The notes beneath the pieces are model-generated. The model did not search any database, was not told the origin of the DNA, and saw only the letters and a program-made list of their open reading frames with translations. Both the position numbers and the translations under genes were made by a program. A DNA stretch of 64,000 nt from the NCBI GenBank assembly GCA_032622095.1, contig CP136069.1:50206760-50270759 (forward strand), in the 5' to 3' direction. The DNA comes from Siphonodentalium dalli. Taxonomy: Eukaryota; Mollusca; Scaphopoda; Gadilida; Siphonodentaliidae. This document shows, piece by piece, positions 53,613 through 64,000 of the stretch (within the stretch, counting starts at the first letter, position 1; every line of letters begins with the position of its first letter).

Positions 53613-54012
53613 TACATGTATACTTAAGATCCTATTAGCCTAATGAATAGACTGTTTGGCGATGTTCCAATCATCTGAATGGGCTACCGGTGGATAATAG
53701 TCCATCAGATAATTATGATATATTAATATAAATCAGTCCTCACAGTTGAACATTGGTTTTTGCTGATTGCTTAAAATACAAATATCTGTTCAAATTTCTA
53801 AGACCAACATGCTGTGGTAGCTTGTAATAAACATACGCCCTACAGACTACATTTGTATGTGCTGAATGCAGTTGTAACAGTGTAAAAAGAAGTTATTGTC
53901 AACAGTCAAGTACATGTACTACAGTCAGATATGATTATATCAGTTGAGCACGTCAATGAAAATACCTCCAGTAGGCAGTAACATACACCAGAGAATGTGA
54001 AGTTGAATCAAG

Positions 54013-54293
54013 TTGACCACATTGTGATAGTTACAGTTATGCCCTGTGCCAATGCATTCTCTTATATATGCGAGTCGACCATAGGTCGCCTCGCATATAT
54101 AAGAGAATGCATTGGCCTAAAAAAATCTTTTTTTAACACTTTTTACCATTTTTTCTTACATTCTTTAACAATTTTATAATTTTTAATGTGTTAAGCCAAT
54201 GCATTCTCTTATATATGCGAGGCGACCTATGGTCGACTCGCATATATAAGAGAATGCATTGGCACAGGGCCCTTCTGTTGGGTAAAGGGTTAA
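54013..54293. mobile_element. Family C copy C3, left-truncated
   Basis: Begins within the unique segment at TTGACCACATTGTGATAG and ends GTTGGGTAAAGGGTTAA. Both hairpins intact. Confidence 0.83.
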
Positions 54294-54364
54294 AGAAAGT
54301 TTTAAAGAGCTGACCTCATCACATAGTTTTGTATCGAGCGCATGCCATGTGATGGAGAAATATG

Positions 54365-54625
54365 ACGTCAAGTCTAGATTAAACTTTGGTATCTTATTGA
54401 ACTATTGAACTTTTATTGTAATTCCACTGTAGCAGTAATGTTTACATTAAAATGGTTTTGACATACGAAATCTCATATTGGAGAGATTTTAATTAACATT
54501 TAATAATGAAAATAAGAACAAATTCAATAAAAATTTTCATTTACTTGTTGATGATAATTGTTTTACAAATTTATATGTTGTTTCACATGAACAAACATTG
54601 AGGGACTTGATTAACTTTTATAAAA
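54365..54625. mobile_element. Family Z half copy
   Basis: GATTAAACTTTGGTATCTTA to GTTTCACATGAACAAAC and GAGGGACTTGATTAA: the right arm only. Confidence 0.6.
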
Positions 54626-54685
54626 TACTCGAAGTATTCAATGAGCTGACATTGGCAGGTCAAAAGGAACTGTGAGAACTGTGAG

Positions 54686-54821
54686 CAGGGCTCAAAATAA
54701 ATTTACTTTTGCAAAAATCAAATGCTGAATCAAGTTAGTCATAAAGCACTGAAATTTGAAAAATTTCACGAGAATCATTACGAGAATCGATTCAGTGATT
54801 CTCATCGAATCTTAAGGCCTG
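54686..54821. mobile_element. Family E copy E2, 6-bp TSD TGTGAG
   Basis: CAGGGCTCAAAATAAATTTA to CTTAAGGCCTG, the reverse complement of E1 with the same ends. Flanks TGTGAG at 54680-54685 and 54822-54827. Confidence 0.82.
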
Positions 54822-55276
54822 TGTGAGAATTACTTTTTTTCCAGTGCATTTTTATTTTCTCAGAAGCCTGACCCGCACCATGATATCGTGTTATGAAAGT
54901 ACAAATTTAATATTGGGTAAGTATTGAAACAGGGAGCTCTCTTCTCTTGATTAATACTCTGCTCCTTTTAAAACATGATTTCAAGACTACAAATACTAGT
55001 AACTTTTCTGTGAATATAACACAGACAAAACTGAAGATTTTATATATAATTTGTCTATAAAGGCATAATAAAGTGGTTTATATCTGCAAATTATCTGAAG
55101 TGAAATGGCATTTTGCCTTGATGGAGAGTGTTAATGTAACAAGATAGAGTTCTTCCTCTTACTATTCTCCTGAAAGGTTGTATGTCATTTACAAGTACTG
55201 TTAAAAAGAATGTAAAATAAAAATTAGTTGATAGAAGCATTTCCGGACGTGTGTCTTGAACTGCTTTGATTCATAT

Positions 55277-55539
55277 TTAACCCTTTTGTGACGGGAAATG
55301 CGCTGGTGCAGCATTAAAGATCCTGTGCCAGTGCATTCTCTTATGTATGCTGGTCCCCCATAGGGAGCCTTGCATATATAAGAGAATGCACTGGCTTACA
55401 AGGTCACGGTAAATATTGTTAGGCCAATGTATTCTCTTATATATGGTAGGCTCCCTATGTGAGACATGCATATATTAGAGAATGCATTGGCACAGGGTTC
55501 TCGCAAAATTTCAGGAAGCTCCAGTCATGAACGGGTTAA
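55277..55539 (+). mobile_element. Family B copy B8 (complete, TTAA)
   Basis: TTAACCCTTTTGTGACGGGA to CAGTCATGAACGGGTTAA with two hairpins. Confidence 0.83.
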
Positions 55540-55579
55540 TATGTTATACCCGGAAACTATATACCAGTAAAACTTGTTA

Positions 55580-56490
55580 GGCTGAAGAAAAAAATGTATT
55601 TGTTCAACCCTATTTTTTGGGCAAAATACCCCACCATTAATTAAAATGTGCAGAGCAGCTGATAAGCTTATACCACAAGAAAGAGGAGAAACTAGGCTTT
55701 ATCACCATGTAAAGATGTGTTTATTTTACTGTTTCCAAAAAATAATGATTGAATGTATTAAAAGCATCCTAATTTTAATAACAAAACTCGTACGACATGT
55801 TTTTATATTGGATAATCGGTAGCACGAAATATGTAAATTAGCATGAATTTCTTTGCACATCAGGATTTATAAATCCCTCAGGAACACGCCATTAAAGTTT
55901 CTACCCATAATTCTACTAATTAGGTCACTTGTGAGCCATTTATGGCAATATGACCTAACACGAACCGAGAATTTGTGAGAAGCAAGATCACGGCACCCAC
56001 TATAATGAAAAATGAAGATTTTATCTGATTTTCAAATAGCTAAAACTCTGTTGTGCCAACCTATTATATACAACAATAATTAATTTTTCATGACATTGTG
56101 TATTTGTAAACAATAACTTCCAGTTGAAAATTACTATGGAGCAGAATAGGAAACAGGATGCGATGTCATTACGCTCCGGTCGCTACAACAACGGTCACAT
56201 CGTTAACGACATTAGACTCAGTGTTGGCGATATCCCCAGGTCTCGTTAATGGGTTGGAATTAACTAAATAAAGGCATATACATGTATATTGTTTTAATAC
56301 AAATGCACGTCAAATGTTTAAATATCATCATATATACATGAAATAAGGTGACTACTTCCAATTTGACATGGACTGGGGCAATATTTATGATGTATGAAAT
56401 GTACGATATTATAAATAAAATAATATGCGACCGACCGACCCTATTTTTTTCAGCATTTTACCTGAAAAAAACCCTTTTTTTTCCTTGGCC
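55580..56490. mobile_element. Harbinger-like element, TTA target
   Basis: Ends GGCTGAAGAAAAAAATG and, inverted, GGCCAAGGAAAAAAAAGGG, flanked by TTA (55577-55579, 56491-56493). The terminal match is moderate. Confidence 0.5.
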
Positions 56491-56652
56491 TTAGGAAGAG
56501 ATACCGGTAGACCATCTTTAAACAATGAATTTGGAAAAAGATACATGTACATGGCAGTTATGATGGCACCCACCCAGACATTTTATAACCGGTTTATTTT
56601 GTAATCAGTGGCTGTAACAGGCATGATCTGATGAAGCTCTGAATGGTTTGTA

Positions 56653-56835
56653 TCAAATTTTGTAATCCTTGTACTGAGAGTCACGAATGACTCCCAGTGC
56701 CACAATCAGTGCTCTGGAAATCATTTCAGAAGCAAAAAGAATCTCAAAAACATCTAAAAATGTTTTTAAAATGTTCTGGATGAATTTCGTACCTCCACTT
56801 CTCTCAGTCTCATAATATAGTGTCATGTTTTCCAT
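56653..56835 (-). other. Unrecognised 60-codon frame upstream of MIGA
   Basis: MENMTLYYETERSGGTKFIQ then ILKTFLDVFEILFASEMISR and a Gln/Tyr-containing tail. Balanced codon use but no known domain, no clear splice signals. Could be a chance frame or an exon of a neighbouring gene. Confidence 0.15.
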
Positions 56836-57333
56836 GGATGATGTTATGCTAAGAACACGATTGGATCAGGAGCAAACGCTACTGACTGTCCCATGTGTAA
56901 CAAATATATTTTTAAAAGTACCATATTTACCATCGTAACCATGGTGATGGTGAAGAAGTCATGGGTAAATGTCAAAATTACCTGTCAGACTAGTAAAATA
57001 CGAGGCCGAATAAACTCGCTCAAAGTCACACACACAAACATGAGTGATTGTCTGTGTGGACGGGTGTTAAACAGGTCAGGGTGAACCACATATCAAGCCA
57101 TGATAGCCTGACCGGGCTAAAATAGAACGGTTAGTCTTCTTGGCACAGTGCTCACTGTTGTAAGAGAGGGAACTCTAAATTTCTTGAATATTGAAATTTT
57201 GTTTGTTTAAAGATTTGTACATATTTGTATTGAATATTCTCAGTATATAATTATTCAGTGCATTTCATTAGTTTCAAAAGAAATCAGAATAAAAAAAATT
57301 TCAAAGTATTTTTGAAAGATAATTATAGAACTA

Positions 57334-59616
57334 CAGTAAAACCTGTCCAAACCGGACCCTCTATAAACCGAATCCCTCTCCATACCGACCAAATTGGCCG
57401 GTCCTGAATTCACCCAAGTGCATTGTCACTAAAAATTACCTCTCTAATCCGGAAACTCTCCATTCCGAATATCGGACGGTTTTTCTAGTCCAAAAGTGAA
57501 CGAATAGTCAAATACATTATTTTTTACCTCTGAAATCCGAACGCGGAAAGCGATACCAACCAAACTCTTGTGCGATAGATTGGACAAACTTGGTGCTGAA
57601 CTCGTGTTGGCTTTAGTGTTTAGACTGGGAATCCATTATAAGTTTTAATTTCTAGTCTATACATTCAACTCTGAGTGGCCATTTTCATGACAGCTCATTC
57701 GTTATGACATGTTGATTAAAACTGTACTGGTGACAATATACTACCATCGTGTACGTCTAGCTAATTAGTGTTTAGTTTTGATAGTGGTCGTAAAAATAAC
57801 GAGTCCAATTCAGCACAACGATTGATGTTAAAACAAAATGTCGCGGTACAAAACACCACTAATTAATCTGTACTATTATTCAAGAGTACGAATCTACTGT
57901 ACAAACGATGCGACATTTTTAAGCGACATTTTCAATCACTGTAACATTGATCGTTTCCATGTTTCCTGTCTTACCGGTAGGCCTAACAAAAAAATACCTG
58001 TGTTTGGGGTCACCCGACCGTGCCTAATAAAACCATGCGACCCTAAACTTTTTATTGAGATTTCCAAATATTTTGAATTCCAATCTTACATCTTTTATAT
58101 ACGGCTTTGTCTACTCCATCCAGAGGTTGTTCAAACTCAACAATCAATGCCAAAAATATATTTTAAAACATGAATAGGCCGACATACGTAGGCCCTGCTG
58201 CACAGAGTGTTTATTTAATAATTAATCCAGCCCGCATAGTTCATATTTTGAGAATTTCTAAACATCAACAACATGTTCCGCGATGTTCTGTAACATTCAT
58301 TCACAAACCACGTGTATAGCTTTCACCCCCAGTAAATAATAAACCAATCCATTCAATGCGGCGTAGCTAACGTGTTGCTATCACGGCTTCTCTAAAGTGA
58401 GGCCCACGAGAGGAGTTCCTGTCACGCTGTTTACAACCTGCGTCCCTTTATCCATACGTGGAATGGTCGGACAAATGATCGTATAGAATCATTGATTGAA
58501 CACACGGGGCTCACAGTGGGAAGTTGGTTTATGATGGGCGTATTACTTTAATACTTGTTTATATTGGCAATATTGCTGCAATCTGGCGCTGTGTTTTACC
58601 AAGCTGTGCGTGAATGCAGTTGGATGTATGATCTAGTACATATCTACATATTGTTGTCAATACGAATATTTCGCAAAACACCTTTTCGTGCTGAAAAGTT
58701 TTCGACATGATTGTGACAAAATACGACCCCGTGTTTCTGACATCCAATGCATCACTCTGGTCAGATCTCCGCCCATTGGACTGCTATAAATAATTATGTG
58801 CTAGTACCAATCGGATCGTTCGTTGAATGGGAAATTCCGCAGTTATTTATAAGTTTTTACTACTGTTTACTATAATATTAAAGTTATTCTCCTTGTTTTG
58901 ACACTTATAATTTCCAAATATAATAAAGGAAAGCATCTGTTTTATATTATATTAAAACAACAAATATGACAAACTGTTATTTATTTAATATATTAAATGC
59001 CCACAGTTAAATGGTACCGGTATTAAAACAATTTTATACATTTATATTTCAGTTCAGGAATGTCTGAAAACCGCCTGAAATTATATCAAATTATTTTAAT
59101 ATATTAAAATGAATATGGTATGTGTAAATTATTATCCATCTAGGCCTAGTTGATGTGAAATATGTCACATCTCATATACTATATGGCTGTCAGAGTACAT
59201 GGGGGAATTAATACATTCACAATATCATTACAACGTTAAATTATTATGCGGTATGTTTAATTATTAAAAAAAATATATATTTAAAAAAAAAAGATAATCC
59301 CTACCTACCCTAATATTTTCAGACCATGTGACCCCAAACACGGGTCTTTTTTGTTAGGCCTTATCTATACATGTTTTATGTCTTAATAAACCATGTTTTT
59401 AATTCTTATTATAACATGATGTTTTATCTATTGTTATTTATATTTGATTCAGTACTTTATTGAATAAATTTTAATTAATCAATAATGAATCGGTTGTGCT
59501 TCGACAACGACGTCAATACATTCCGATCGTAGTGCTATATTCTATAAACCGAACACCTCTCTAATCCGAACAGAAGGGCTGGTCCGAAGGGTGTTCGTTT
59601 TAGGGAGGTTTTACTG
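57334..59616. mobile_element. Pogo/Tigger-like element, TA target
   Basis: Ends CAGTAAAACCTGTCCAAACC and, inverted, CAGTAAAACCTCCCTAAAAC, followed by the ACCGAA/CCGAAC motifs typical of pogo-type elements, flanked by TA. Only about 900 nt remain after removing the inner element at 57980-59360, so it is non-autonomous. Confidence 0.78.
57980..59360. mobile_element. GGCCTAAC element nested in the pogo-like element
   Basis: Inverted ends GGCCTAACAAAAAAATACCT and GGCCTAACAAAAAAGACCCG, then GTGTTTGGGGTCAC on both. Flanks GTA and TTA. Holds a 111-codon plus-strand frame starting in the left end, not similar to anything I recognise. Confidence 0.7.
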
Positions 59617-59621
59617 TATTA

Positions 59622-59900
59622 GGAAAGTCGGTAGTCGAGAGGTAGCCTACTGGTCTCTCATGCTAGCGGACCGGGATCGCAACCTGGTAAGGATATTCTG
59701 ACTAAAATCAGAACTCGTTCAGATACCAAGTTTATCAGGCTAAATAGTCTCATTCGAGAACACTGAATAAAGATCCGAATGCAAAATGCTGACTTCCCCC
59801 ATTGCAACATTTGTCCAGGTATGTTTCGTGGGTGCAGTAAGCTGTCCGATCGGGTGCTGACATTAATTAAAGAATGCTACTGAAGTCACCACAGGGTTAT
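59622..59900 (+). mobile_element. tRNA-like SINE head (candidate)
   Basis: TAGTCGAGAGGTAG resembles a pol III A box and GGGATCGCAACCTGG, about 30 nt later, a degenerate B box, as in tRNA-derived SINEs. An acceptor stem is not evident, so a functional tRNA gene is unlikely. Lies immediately beside the pogo-like element. Confidence 0.35.
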
Positions 59901-62469
59901 ACTAGTAAAGTTACTCGGCTAATTACAACTTACACCTGGACCAGTGCATATATAACCGAAAGGTTCCTGCACTGCAATAATGCCAATATCTAGACAGACA
60001 GAACAATATCGAATATAGAGACTAGAGTGACTGACATTATCCCAGATTCGTGCTGGCTGTCACTGTCTAACAAACTTCAGCCCAAAATGTTCTTGACGTG
60101 GAAGTCGTATGAGATTGCCCATTAGATCTCAACATTGACATTCACCTGAATATTCAAAACACATTATCAAATTAATTTGTCAAAAATTGTTGTGTGATTT
60201 TGAATGCAAATTTGAAGACCTGTGTTGATTATTATAATTAAATATAGAATTACGAAAACACTTACACATGCTTGACAAATACACTATGTTACTTAAAGAA
60301 TATCTGAAAAATTAGTCTATAAACCACTAACGTCCACAGCAGTAGACATTGACATTGAAGGACAAGTTTGATTCACCTAACTTCGCTATACATTGGGTTC
60401 CAAGAAACGTACTGTGTTAATTTCGTACCAAATTGTGTCAGAGTTTTGCTCTTTAATTGGATAAATTTTGATCATAATCCATTCACGATATATCAATCAA
60501 GACAATAAAGAACATTATTATTATATTATTACAAAGTTTTTCTGCATACGAAGCTCACCAGCTTGAGATATTATCGAAATATGCATTTTTTAAAGATGCC
60601 CCATCCGATGTTACACCATAAAACTATAATTTGTACATTTTCTGTATAGAAATAATGAGATCGATAATATATAAAAATTGATGGCCAGAAAAAAGGTGCA
60701 GTTTTTTCAGAGTTTTTTTATCGGGCGCCAAATTACTTCAAAAGATAACATGCATGGTGATAAAGAGCGTTCATGCCCTCCTTGTCAATTAACGGTGAAT
60801 ATTAAAGTTCATTCTTAACATTTTCTTTACCGCAAATTTACTCATTGAAGAGTAGTTCCCTTGAGCAACGTTCAGTCCAATGAACTTTTCCCAATAATGA
60901 AAAGGAATCGATCTGTATATATTTGTACATATATATATATGTGTATAGGCTATTAATTATCTGTCGTCTGCTTAAATTTCATTAACACCCAGGGCTGTTT
61001 GTCTACCAAGAGCATAATAGAGCTGCAGGGGTCACTCTCACCTAAACATTGCTGAAGGGTACCGGTATAATGTCACGGGTTTTGAAAATGTGATGAAGGG
61101 TACGCATGACTTGATATCGGTGCTGATAAAAGTCAGTATGTCAACTGCGTTACTGACAGTTTGGCGCCCATATCAGCAGAGTGTGTTCAGTTCATTTTAA
61201 TTTTCATAGAAAGGTAAACCATTATCGCATCATCGACAGACGCGAAAACAAAACTTCATTTTGAACGATATTTCAAAACCTGTGTAGGCCTACCATTTGA
61301 ACAGGGTCTTTATTTACAATAGTGACCCCTTCAGCCATAAATTATAGACTGACCATTCCAATGTGGGCCTACACTCAATTTTGTCAAACTCCATGCAGCG
61401 CCCTCTACGTTATCACTGCGATATAGCACTGCCACAAGGATATATGGTACTTTGCGGACCGATACATCTATTTGTACATATCGTCGGAACTATATTTAGT
61501 CACATATTACCTGTATCTAATTTTGACCATAAAACATTAGCAAAAATTGTAATTCTTTCGGTATTGATAAGAACAATATGAACTGAGCCAGACATAGACA
61601 ATTTTAATCCTAAAACATAAGAACTAAGAACACGTAAGAAATCCTTACCAAATGTCCTTATGGCAGTGGTATCTCAGCGGAGCGATGGGAGATAACTCTG
61701 CCTGGAGTTTGCCATGTTGTAACTGATGCATGTGGAATCCACGCAGTAAAGAAGGTTAAATAAATATTCTGAATTCTGCTTTGATGATTTTTCGATTATC
61801 TTGTTTGGTCGTATATATAGTATCGTGTTTTAGAAATTATATTATATTAGGCGATAGTAAGTGGAAATCATTTTTTTGGAAATACAGTATAGGACTAAAA
61901 ATTAGTTTGCCTTTCAAACCCAAACTTTCGTCAAACTCAATCACACAGTCTGATACTATATATATATATAGAACAGACGAATTATTGGACATTAACATTA
62001 CGGCACATAATTTTTTTTTTTTTATTATTAATTAATAACTTTATTTACATATTAACTTGAAGATACAAAAACATACAGTCATGCATTCATAAAGTTACTG
62101 ACAGTCTGATACACGATCCATGTGTTAACATGATAATATCAATCATAAATATAAAGAAGGGATTGGGTGGGTGGTGGGGGTGCTCATTTGTTTTCACGAT
62201 AAATTCGCGTAGTCTGCTCTTTTAACAGTTAACTTAGTGGACGATTCTCATGCGTTGGTTGTAATGACATGAAGTAAAATAAATCAAGAAGTAGTATTGT
62301 TCCGTTTCATGTTCTGTTTGTATGCGGAAAAAAAAATCTAGCGGGAGACATTGGCAAATTCGTACACTACACATATGATAACTACATTTCGTTGACTGCC
62401 ATCATAACTGGATACCATTCAAATCGTAAATTATCCGTTCAATTCTACATCTATTCTTAATTTCCATCT
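59901..62469. other. Upstream flank, nothing firm apart from an F fragment
   Basis: Short frames only. TTAAAGATGCCCCATCCGAT at 60591 may be a family-J end. The MIGA promoter could lie here or nearer 53.4-57 kb, but no CpG-rich island or convincing promoter element is visible. Confidence 0.45.
60814..60990 (+). mobile_element. Family F fragment F5
   Basis: TTAACATTTTCTTTACCGCA, ACTCATTGAAGAGTAGTTCC, TCTGTCGTCTGCTTAAATTT, breaking off at ATTAACACCC. A further F-like scrap ACTGACCATTCCAATGTGG lies at about 61347. Confidence 0.55.
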
Positions 62470-62750
62470 ATTCTTAATAAAGTACAGCACGTTCTCATTG
62501 AATGCAGTTCCCTGACAACAATACGAAACAATATGTGTTTTGATATCATTGATCGTTATGGCGTAGACTGCTATGTTATTATTGACGGTCTTTCAATGGA
62601 CGAAATGATCTTGCTTCATTTGGCTCATGGTACTAGCGATATATATACAACACTTGATGATATTGACGCCTTTCTCAACTTTATGGTAACAATTACTGCA
62701 AAATTATGGCTGTGGTACAGCGCATTCCTGCAGAGAAATACACCCTAGTC
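62470..62750 (+). pseudogene. LINE ORF2 C-terminal fragment
   Basis: In the frame ending at 62748 the translation reads KVQHVLIECSSLTTIRNNMC, followed by an acidic/hydrophobic stretch and KLWLWYSAFLQRN. The pattern His-x-Leu-x-Glu-Cys, about nine residues, Ile-Arg, then a helix ending in a short basic tail is typical of the region after the polymerase domain in L2/CR1/Jockey-type elements. Upstream sequence is not open. Together with the A-rich, AATAAA-containing tail near 63470-63500 it probably marks the 3' part of one old LINE expanded by ATC repeats. Confidence 0.5.
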
Positions 62751-62899
62751 AATTGAACAATCCAAATCAGTCAGACATTACTATGATTAAATATGAGGTA
62801 ACACGGTGTGTCGGTATACAATTATATACATCTTGACTATATTATATGAAGTGGGCTGAAGCTAGCATCGACAGCTATACTATACTTAACCGTAAGTCT

Positions 62900-63290
62900 T
62901 CATCCCCATTGCCATCATTATCATCACATCCAACAGCATTACCATCTTCATCATCATCGCCGTCGTCATCATAATCATCCTCGTCATCGTCTTCGATGTT
63001 ATCATCATCACCATCTGCATCATCATCTTAATCATTATCGCCGTCGTCGTCATCATAATCATCATAACCATTGTCATCGTCATCCATCATCATCATCATC
63101 ATCATCATCGTCTTCGATGTGATCATCATCATCATCACGGCCACCATCACCATCAGCATGATCATCATCATCACCGTCGTCGTCGTCGGCATAATAATCA
63201 TCACCATTGTTAAACGCCATAGTCATCTTCCTTACCATTATCACCACCAACATTGCCACTTGCATTATCACTAATCATCACTATTATCAT
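62900..63290. repeat. TCA/ATC trinucleotide-rich low-complexity tract
   Basis: Nearly 400 nt of imperfect ATC/GTC triplets. It produces spurious long Met/Asp or Ile/His frames on both strands, which are not genes. Confidence 0.9.
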
Positions 63291-63299
63291 AATCTCACT

Positions 63300-63504
63300 A
63301 CAATCTCATATGTATATAATCATTCGAGTGCGAGCACTCGTCTACATCATACTCACGTATTGTATAATTCTGTTTACTATATTATTTTCTTGTTTACCTT
63401 GGATCATTGTATGTTCATATTACATGTACTATTGTTTGTATCATTATTTATGACTCTTCATTAAATGGAGGAAAATAAAGATATAATAATAATAATAATG
63501 ATGT
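63300..63504 (+). mobile_element. Probable LINE 3' UTR with ATA-type tail
   Basis: The segment ends TTCATTAAATGGAGGAAAAT, then AAAGATATAATAATAATAAT, a polyadenylation-like AATAAA followed by a short trinucleotide tail as in many invertebrate LINE 3' ends. It follows the ORF fragment at 62470-62750 in the same orientation, separated by ATC-rich simple sequence. Confidence 0.35.
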
Positions 63505-64000
63505 GGGTGGTAAGAGCAAACTTTCGTTTCCTTACGGCACATATATATCGTCATCTTCATTGTATGTAGAATATGAGCAATTATTAAGAGACAACAAAAA
63601 CAATCGATTTTAATACATTTGAGAGGCTGAAAATGTTATTTAATTTTTTGTCCCTTTCGGTACCAAGAACTGCTAGAATAATTAATAATTTCACACAAAA
63701 CTCCAATAACCAACTTACTTATTGTCTTCGCTCTATGAGAGGAGGCTTCATTTGTATCATAATGTTGAGTTAGCTATTTGATTGCATAATAAACATCATA
63801 CCCCCGTATTTTATAATGAACAAAGCAGTCACAAATATTCCAGCCCAATGAAAACAAATGTTGATATGCAGCGTGGTCCAATCAAGCATGGATCAATCAA
63901 CATGAATTAGGCCACAGTGTTAAGAGATATGGTGGTCAGCTTTAACTCGGTTATGAACCCATGACCCACAACTCATCTGCGCCCAATTGTGCATTGATCA
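63505..64000. other. Window end, nothing recognised
   Basis: AT-rich, no frame or repeat match within the window. Confidence 0.5.

Noticed and set aside
57838-58173. 111-codon frame as a possible gene
   Set aside because: It starts in the pogo-like element and runs through the GGCCTAAC terminus of the nested element, so it crosses two transposon borders. No recognised domain.
59622-59700. A functional tRNA gene
   Set aside because: A- and B-box-like motifs are present but no acceptor stem pairing or clear anticodon arm. Treated as a SINE candidate.
62886-63274. Met/Thr-, Ile- and Asp-rich frames
   Set aside because: Produced by the ATC triplet tract.

Overview
This is an intron-rich, AT-rich animal nuclear sequence, probably from a marine invertebrate. 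The evidence is spliced coding exons with GT-AG borders, long introns, and dense DNA-transposon, foldback and LINE debris. Modular repeats built of about 150-nt units followed by GGAC-type simple sequence and a terminal hairpin are familiar from molluscs and related phyla, so a lophotrochozoan is my best guess. The species cannot be fixed from the sequence.

One protein-coding gene dominates. On the minus strand, 12 coding exons between 53225 and 10356 splice in consistent phase into a 512-codon mitoguardin (MIGA, formerly FAM73), an outer-mitochondrial-membrane protein that works at ER-mitochondrion and lipid-droplet contacts. The first coding exon carries a single transmembrane helix followed by a basic stretch. 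Exon 4 carries a FFAT-like region. Exons 5-12 carry the conserved C-terminal domain. The CDS is 1,539 nt spread over 42.9 kb. The initiator exon has an acceptor upstream of the ATG and a short upstream ORF, so the promoter and first non-coding exon lie further right and were not located.

Layout. 1-10.3 kb: downstream of the gene; repeats, including a four-level nest at 2184-3243, plus a MITE hairpin 60 nt past the stop codon. 10.4-15.9 kb: exons 12-10, a LINE fragment, and a 2.4-kb array of 68-bp units that ends 57 nt from exon 11. 16.4-22.05 kb: a 5.7-kb transposon with about 300-bp terminal inverted repeats and a decayed THAP domain. 22.6-34 kb: exons 9-6 among modular repeats, with two tandem partial copies of exon 6 at 34.4-34.55 kb. 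34.5-41.8 kb: TTAA-flanked elements, exons 5 and 4. 42-53.3 kb: hAT-type and modular elements, exons 3-1. 53.3-64 kb: upstream flank with nested pogo-like and Harbinger-like elements and a LINE 3' end.

The repeats fall into families that I defined from termini, internal similarity and target-site duplications (TSDs). A: Tc1-like foldback, TA. B, C, F, J, R, Z: TTAA-flanked, several sharing the terminus TTAACCCTTT. D: CAAGCC...GGCTTG with 8-bp TSDs. E: small, 6-bp TSDs. G: 9-bp TSD. Several hAT-like (8-bp TSDs) and Harbinger-like (TTA/TAA) elements. The family letters are local names. No second intact protein-coding gene, RNA gene or CRISPR array was found.
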